Assembly: GCA_023228865.1 (NCBI GenBank)
Contig: JALOAH010000071.1
Span: 1 to 20,547, forward strand
Direction of reading: 5' to 3'
DNA from: Porticoccaceae bacterium
GTDB taxonomy: Bacteria > Pseudomonadota > Gammaproteobacteria > Pseudomonadales > Porticoccaceae
DNA length: 20,547 nt
Shown here: piece after piece, positions 16,847-20,547 of the stretch
How positions within the stretch are numbered: position 1 is the stretch's first letter
Layout: every line of letters starts with the position of its first letter
Notes under the pieces: model-generated
Told to the model about the DNA's origin: nothing
The model's input: the letters and a program-made list of their open reading frames with translations, nothing else
The model's database searches: none
Program-made: the position numbers and the translations under genes

Positions 16847-17530
16847 ATGCCTGAGAAACCTGTTTTCAAACTGATCATCTTTCTGATCAATAAAATAACC
16901 CGCTATCAAATCATCAATGGGGAACGCATTCCTTCACAAGGTGGTGTGATGATGACCACCAATCACGTCAGCCGCCTGGATGTGCCCTTTTTGATGGCAG
17001 TTCCTCAACGCATGGATAAGGTGGCAATTGTCGCCAAAAAATACAAGGAAAAGCCTTTCTTCAAATGGGTCCTGGAAAAAATTGGCGACATCGTCTGGAT
17101 GGATCGGGAAACAACCGACTTTTCAGCTTTGCGCGAGGTTCTATACTGGCTGCGAAAAGGACGTGTGGTTGGCATTGCTCCGGAGGGTACTCGCAGTCAT
17201 GAGGGCGTAGGCATGCTTGAAGGCAAACAGGGCGCCGCGATGCTGGCCGCCAAAGCTTCCGTCCCAATTTTACCCATTGGCATCATCGGCACAGAGCGGG
17301 TCTACGGTGAATGGATGAAATTCCGTCGCCCAACGGTAACGCTTCGTGTAGGTTACCCCTACAGCCTGCCAGATTTTGATCGCGAGAACCGCCAGACCTG
17401 GTTAGCCCAAAACACCGATGAAATCATGTGCCGCATCGCCATGCTGCTGCCGCCTGAATACCGCGGTTTTTATGCAAACCACCCCAGATTACAAGAATTG
17501 CTGGCTGAAGCTGCGGAAATTCCCGAATAA
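16847..17530 (+). CDS. plsC: PlsC-type 1-acylglycerol-3-phosphate acyltransferase
   Basis: Membrane-associated enzyme that adds the second acyl chain to lysophosphatidic acid to give phosphatidic acid (EC 2.3.1.51), or a related lysolipid acyltransferase. The 227 residues show the catalytic block NHVSRLD (39-45, the NHx4D motif), the glycerophosphate-binding APEGTRS (about 121-127), and VPILPIGIIGTE. There is one short hydrophobic stretch at the N-terminus (KLIIFLI). GAGGA at 16831-16835 lies 11 nt before the ATG. It starts 42 bp after the protease gene and probably ends the cluster that begins at 11898. The exact acceptor cannot be fixed from motifs. Confidence 0.88.
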   Translation: MPEKPVFKLIIFLINKITRYQIINGERIPSQGGVMMTTNHVSRLDVPFLMAVPQRMDKVAIVAKKYKEKPFFKWVLEKIGDIVWMDRETTDFSALREVLYWLRKGRVVGIAPEGTRSHEGVGMLEGKQGAAMLAAKASVPILPIGIIGTERVYGEWMKFRRPTVTLRVGYPYSLPDFDRENRQTWLAQNTDEIMCRIAMLLPPEYRGFYANHPRLQELLAEAAEIPE

Positions 17531-17624
17531 GCCCGGGGACACCTCCAAACCAGAAACCGGGCATCAACCCTGAGAATTGCATACCGAAAATAGTCGAGAG
17601 ATTTAAAAACCCTGCCCGTCTGGA

Positions 17625-17633
17625 TGGTATAAT
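17625..17633 (+). promoter_or_regulatory. Extended -10 promoter directly upstream of the DUF951 gene
   Basis: TGGTATAAT is a perfect TGn plus TATAAT extended -10. Its last base is only 6 nt before the ATG at 17640, so the transcript should begin at or within a base or two of the start codon. No ribosome-binding site lies between them and no -35 is evident. Confidence 0.6.
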
Positions 17634-17639
17634 CCAATC

Positions 17640-17876
17640 ATGTTGACTGAACTGGGTCTTGGCGATATCTTACGCCTGCGTAAGCCGCATCCTTGCGGCG
17701 GGTACGAATGGCGCGTGGTGCGCCTCGGCGCGGATATTGGCCTCGAATGCCTCACCTGTGGGCGACGGGTCATGCTTGAGCGCAGGGCACTCAAAAACCG
17801 GCTTAAAAATATCCTCCTCAGCGCTGATTCCGCCCAGGACCAGGCCCAACCTGGTGATCCAGGGAAGGAACTTTAA
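17640..17876 (+). CDS. DUF951 family small protein
   Basis: The 78-residue protein matches DUF951 across its first 60 residues: [19 protein letters not shown], a GAD motif, and [15 protein letters not shown]. The cysteines in HPCGG and LTCG, and one earlier in the block, could bind a metal, but no function is established. DUF951 proteins are short and common in Firmicutes and Chloroflexota; the C-terminal tail of about 18 residues here is variable and acidic. It appears to be translated from a leaderless mRNA (see the promoter at 17625). It is preceded by plsC and followed at once by the tsaE promoter, so it seems to be a one-gene unit, with read-through into the tsaE block possible. Confidence 0.88.
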   Translation: MLTELGLGDILRLRKPHPCGGYEWRVVRLGADIGLECLTCGRRVMLERRALKNRLKNILLSADSAQDQAQPGDPGKEL

Positions 17877-17878
17877 GG

Positions 17879-17907
17879 TTGTTCGTTGAACACGAATCTG
17901 ATATGAT
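17879..17907 (+). promoter_or_regulatory. Promoter of the tsaE-tsaB-rimI block
   Basis: TTGTTC (17879-17884), a 17-bp spacer, then TATGAT (17902-17907) preceded by TGA as an extended -10. Transcription would begin near 17914, about 8 nt before the tsaE ATG, leaving almost no room for a ribosome-binding site. Layout and -35 resemble the pdxS promoter. Confidence 0.5.
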
Positions 17908-17921
17908 ACTGTTTAATCCTT

Positions 17922-18419
17922 ATGCCAATCTTAGATGACCTGAGCTTTGAATTTTTCAGCTACAGCGCCGAGCAGACCCGGCGATTGGGCATCCACCTGG
18001 GCGGATACCTCAGGCTGGGTGATATCATCTGCCTGGCAGGCAAGCTGGGTTCCGGAAAAACCACCCTCGTCCAGGGCATCGGCCGGGGCTGGGGCACGCT
18101 TGATCCGGTCACAAGCCCGTCTTATGTGATCGTAAACGAATACCGGCGTCCCGACCAGGAACGACTATTCCACCTGGATGCTTACCGTTTGGAAAGCGCA
18201 CAAGACGCCCAGGTCGTGGATCTTGACCGGATGCTCGTCCAGGGCATCATTGTGATTGAATGGGCTGAACGGATCCAAGCCGCACTTCCTGCCGAACACC
18301 TGTGGGTCCAACTTGAAGCTACAGCCCCCGAAAACCGCACCATGCTGTTTACTCCCCGAGGAGCACGTTATGAATCAATGGTTTCTAATTTGCGCCGCAA
18401 AGTTTATGGAGTGTTCTAG
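17922..18419 (+). CDS. tsaE: tRNA t6A-modification ATPase TsaE
   Basis: ATPase that works with TsaB and TsaD to install threonylcarbamoyl on A37 of ANN-decoding tRNAs, in the cytoplasm. The 165 residues show the Walker A GKLGSGKTT (about 40-48), SPSYVIVNEY, the HLDAYRL segment with its conserved Asp, and the Walker-B-like IIVIEWAER. Length is typical. Its leader is very short and lacks a ribosome-binding site. Its TAG stop shares one base with the GTG of tsaB, so the two are translationally coupled. Confidence 0.95.
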   Translation: MPILDDLSFEFFSYSAEQTRRLGIHLGGYLRLGDIICLAGKLGSGKTTLVQGIGRGWGTLDPVTSPSYVIVNEYRRPDQERLFHLDAYRLESAQDAQVVDLDRMLVQGIIVIEWAERIQAALPAEHLWVQLEATAPENRTMLFTPRGARYESMVSNLRRKVYGVF

Positions 18420-19087
18420 TGTTATTCGCCCTTGATACATCAACTTCATGGATCAGCCTGGCATTGTTTGATGGCACATTTTTACTTTATGAAGTCACCT
18501 GGGAGACTCAACATCATCACACTGTTGAGCTTGCACCGGCGCTTGATCGCATGATCAAATCCACCGGCATCAAGCAAAGCGAGCTGACCGGTCTGGCAGT
18601 GGCAACAGGACCAGGCTCCTTCACCAGTTTAAGAATTGGCGTTTCATTTATTAAGGGCATGGCGCTGGCGGTTAACATCCCGCTTGTGGGTATCCCTTCA
18701 CTGGATGTCATTGCCAAAGCACAGCCCCTCGATGAGCGTCCAATGGTCGCTGTTTTACATGCCGGGCGCCAGCGGTTGGCCTGTGGCACCTACCATGTCG
18801 TTGACGGTGAGTGGGATGCACAGGGAGAACCTGTGGTGCTGGATGCCAGGGATCTGGTAAAAACCATTGAATCACCCACGCTGATCTGTGGCGAATTATC
18901 AACAGAAGCCCGCACCATCATTGGGCGGCGCTGGAAAAACGCACGCCTGCTCCCGCCTGAACGTTGTTTGCGTCGGGCAGGCTTCCTGGCAGCCCTGGGT
19001 TGGGCACGCCTGCAGGCTGGCGATACCGACGACCCTGCAAGCCTGGCGCCGACCTATCTGAGCACAACGTCCGCCATTCCTGGATAA
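18419..19087 (+). CDS. tsaB: tRNA t6A-modification scaffold protein TsaB
   Basis: ASKHA-fold partner of TsaD in the threonylcarbamoyl transferase complex; it lacks catalytic activity itself. The 222 residues open with LFALDTSTSWISLALFDG and contain GLAVATGPGSFTSLRIG and GIPSLDVIA, all TsaB signatures. The start is GTG 18419, overlapping the tsaE stop by one base (TAGTG). The C-terminal half is less conserved, as usual. rimI begins 1 bp after the stop. Confidence 0.95.
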   Translation: MLFALDTSTSWISLALFDGTFLLYEVTWETQHHHTVELAPALDRMIKSTGIKQSELTGLAVATGPGSFTSLRIGVSFIKGMALAVNIPLVGIPSLDVIAKAQPLDERPMVAVLHAGRQRLACGTYHVVDGEWDAQGEPVVLDARDLVKTIESPTLICGELSTEARTIIGRRWKNARLLPPERCLRRAGFLAALGWARLQAGDTDDPASLAPTYLSTTSAIPG

Positions 19088-19088
19088 T

Positions 19089-19607
19089 ATGAAATCGAAA
19101 ATCGATGAGGGGCACATCCGTCTACGCCCAATGACCGTGGCGGATTTAGACCCGGTTAACGCCATTGAGCAGGTCTCTTTCCTCACACCCTGGGCTGAAA
19201 AAGAATTTAGTAAAGCCCTTGCACAAAACCAGGGGACTTTGTGCTGGGTTGCAGAGTGGATTGAAGAACGCCTGCCGCCAAGGGTTGTCGCGAATGTTGT
19301 CGTCTGGCTGATCCTCGATGAAGCCCATATCGGAACACTAGCGGTTCATCCGGAGTATCGCGGCCGTTCCATCGCCCGGCGATTACTGGCAAAGGTGTTA
19401 CTGGAAGCAACTCGGTTGGGCGCAACCCACGCACTGCTGGAGGTCAGAGCCAGTAACCAGGACGCCCTTCATCTTTACAGAAAATTTGGCTTTGCTGTGG
19501 TTGGCGTCCGCAAAGGATATTATCAAGATGTCGGCGAGGATGCACTTTTGATGACTTTAAACCCACTGGTGCCTGAAATACTTGCCGAACTGGTGGTTAA
19601 CCGATAA
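19089..19607 (+). CDS. rimI: RimI-type ribosomal-protein-S18-alanine N-acetyltransferase
   Basis: GNAT enzyme, predicted to acetylate the N-terminal alanine of ribosomal protein S18 or similar substrates using acetyl-CoA. Of 172 residues, the core has IEQVSFLTPW at the N-terminus, the acetyl-CoA loop VHPEYRGRSIARRLL and the ending ASNQDALHLYRKFGF with VGVRKGYYQ, a RimI hallmark order. Adjacent tsaE and tsaB genes support the name, since the three commonly cluster. tsaD, often also present here, is absent. The start lies 1 bp after the tsaB stop, consistent with coupling. Confidence 0.88.
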   Translation: MKSKIDEGHIRLRPMTVADLDPVNAIEQVSFLTPWAEKEFSKALAQNQGTLCWVAEWIEERLPPRVVANVVVWLILDEAHIGTLAVHPEYRGRSIARRLLAKVLLEATRLGATHALLEVRASNQDALHLYRKFGFAVVGVRKGYYQDVGEDALLMTLNPLVPEILAELVVNR

Positions 19608-19643
19608 TATTGAGTGTGTTATTCAATACGCTGGAGGTGTGTT

Positions 19644-20303
19644 TTGACGCCTGAAGAAATTTTAGATGAAATCGCACAGCAAACCAGGGTTTGCACCCGC
19701 TGCCCGCTGCATCTTTCCCGCAAGAATGCTGTCCCCGGGGAGGGCAACCCCCATTCGCGGATCATGTTTATTGGCGAGGGGCCCGGTTTTTACGAAAACG
19801 AACAGGGTCGACCCTTTGTAGGCGCAGCCGGAAATTTTTTAGAGGAACTCCTGGGCGATGCAGGGTTCAAACGCGAAGAAGTGTTTATTACCAACGTGGT
19901 CAAATGCCGCCCGCCTGGCAATCGCGACCCTGAACCGGAGGAGCTGAATGCCTGTAAATTCTATCTTGAACGCCAGATTTCAGCGATCAACCCGGATGTG
20001 ATCGTCACCCTTGGTCGGGTATCGATGAACTATTTTATCGACAAAGGGAAGATCAGCCTCATCCATGGCCGCGATTTTTGGTCCCATGGACGCATGGTGG
20101 TGGCCATGTACCACCCGGCAGCCGCCCTGCATCAGCCATCCCTGCGCAGTGTGGTCAAGGAAGACTTTGCGAAATTACCCGTTCTAATGACAAAGGCACA
20201 GGCTGCCCGCCAAACCAATGCCGAGGATCAAGACGCCACCCCGGACCTTCCCGGTGATGATCCGACGGGTAACGATCAGCCAGAACAGCTTAGTCTATTT
20301 TAG
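19644..20303 (+). CDS. Family-4 uracil-DNA glycosylase (iron-sulfur)
   Basis: Removes uracil from DNA as the first step of base-excision repair (EC 3.2.2.27). The 219 residues show the family-4 signature: four Cys for a 4Fe-4S cluster (Cys17, Cys20, Cys88, Cys104), motif GEGPGFYENEQGRPFVG, NVVKCRPPGNRDP, and HPAA (His157) near the end. I choose the TTG at 19644 because GGAGG (19633-19637) lies 6 nt upstream; an earlier in-frame GTG at 19614 would add ten residues and lacks a site. The tail after about residue 185 is acidic and probably disordered. The gene starts 36 bp after rimI and could be co-transcribed. Confidence 0.92.
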   Translation: MTPEEILDEIAQQTRVCTRCPLHLSRKNAVPGEGNPHSRIMFIGEGPGFYENEQGRPFVGAAGNFLEELLGDAGFKREEVFITNVVKCRPPGNRDPEPEELNACKFYLERQISAINPDVIVTLGRVSMNYFIDKGKISLIHGRDFWSHGRMVVAMYHPAAALHQPSLRSVVKEDFAKLPVLMTKAQAARQTNAEDQDATPDLPGDDPTGNDQPEQLSLF

Positions 20304-20357
20304 AAAGACGTGCCGGCGCCAGGGTCTGTGATAAAATAATCTTTCTAATTCTTTTTA
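20300..20357 (+). terminator. Inverted repeat and T-run after the glycosylase gene
   Basis: TTAGAAAGA (20300-20308) and TCTTTCTAA (20340-20348) form a perfect 9-bp inverted repeat with a 31-nt loop, followed by TTCTTTTT. It could be a weak terminator of the upstream unit. The loop also holds a promoter-like box (20329-20337), so an operator role is equally possible. Confidence 0.3.
20329..20337 (+). promoter_or_regulatory. Extended -10 box upstream of the last gene
   Basis: TGATAAAAT (TGn plus TAAAAT) lies 36 nt before the ATG at 20374. Transcription would start near 20344, leaving a leader of about 30 nt that includes AAGGG at 20361-20365. No -35 is evident. Confidence 0.4.
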
Positions 20358-20373
20358 AAAAAGGGTTTATCCC

Positions 20374-20547
20374 ATGGGAACGATCAAAGAAAACTTAATC
20401 CTAAAATTCCGTGACCGAAGCGCCCACGTGGGCGTGGTGGGTATCGGTTATGTGGGGCTGCCCCTGGCTGTGGTGTTCGCTGAAGCCGGGTTCACCGTAA
20501 TAGGCGTGGACCCGGACGTCGAGAAGGTGGCGGCCATCAACCGGGGA
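20374..20547 (+). CDS. Nucleotide-sugar dehydrogenase, N-terminal part (cut by window end)
   Basis: Only 58 residues are visible. They contain the NAD-binding Rossmann motif VGVVGIGYVGLPLAVVFAEA followed by VIGVDPD, which is diagnostic of UDP-glucose/UDP-GlcNAc/UDP-ManNAc 6-dehydrogenases (WecC/WbpA type). They oxidise a sugar C6 alcohol to a carboxylate for surface polysaccharide synthesis. The ATG at 20374 has AAGGG 8 nt upstream and its own extended -10, so it probably opens a new transcription unit. Substrate cannot be told from this fragment. Confidence 0.88.
   Translation, partial: MGTIKENLILKFRDRSAHVGVVGIGYVGLPLAVVFAEAGFTVIGVDPDVEKVAAINRG

Noticed and set aside
17531..17562. GCCCGG...CCGGGC inverted repeat after plsC as a terminator
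   Set aside because: The stem is only 6 bp with a 20-nt loop and no T-run follows.

Overview
The window looks like chromosomal DNA from a Chloroflexota bacterium, most likely class Anaerolineae. This is an inference from gene content, not a database match. The pointers are a SpoIIIAA/Ycf45-type AAA-R3H ATPase next to tmk, a DUF951 gene, a DsbA-cyclophilin lipoprotein, a PrsW-type membrane protease, and short GTAGGGGC...GCCCCTAC interspersed repeats. GC content is moderate, coding density is high, and almost all genes lie on the + strand.

Layout. Bases 1-598 carry two copies of a repeat with palindromic ends, an extended -10 promoter at the repeat edge and no convincing gene. sbcC (599-3172, +) converges on lpdA (3435-4832, -) across a perfect 12-bp hairpin. 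The 4833-5535 gap holds only scraps of what may be decayed coding sequence. It is followed by an unusual protein (5536-6240) that appears to be an IS200/IS605 TnpA-like fold with its catalytic residues replaced. A terminator separates it from a SpoU-family RNA methyltransferase (6469-7098). Next come an ABC ATPase and ABC-2 permease that overlap by 4 bp, and a signal-peptide/transmembrane/zinc-ribbon protein. pdxS has its own promoter and terminator. It is followed by a GNAT-like protein of unknown role.

From 11898 to 17530 runs a compact cluster: AAA-R3H ATPase, thymidylate kinase, DsbA-cyclophilin lipoprotein, PrsW-type protease, and PlsC-type acyltransferase. A small DUF951 gene follows with a perfect extended -10 box so close to its ATG that the mRNA is probably leaderless. 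Then comes a tRNA t6A and ribosomal-protein acetylation block (tsaE-tsaB-rimI, with touching or overlapping ends), a family-4 uracil-DNA glycosylase, and the start of a nucleotide-sugar dehydrogenase cut by the window end.

Most genes are housekeeping: DNA repair (SbcC, UDG), central carbon metabolism (LpdA), cofactor synthesis (PdxS), nucleotide synthesis (Tmk), tRNA modification and lipid synthesis. The least expected items are the apparently catalytically dead Y1-transposase-like protein, the oxidoreductase-isomerase lipoprotein beside a membrane protease, the envelope protein with a cytoplasmic zinc ribbon in an ABC exporter operon, the likely leaderless DUF951 gene, and alternative hairpins downstream of pdxS. 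I found no CRISPR array, intact insertion sequence, rRNA or tRNA gene.
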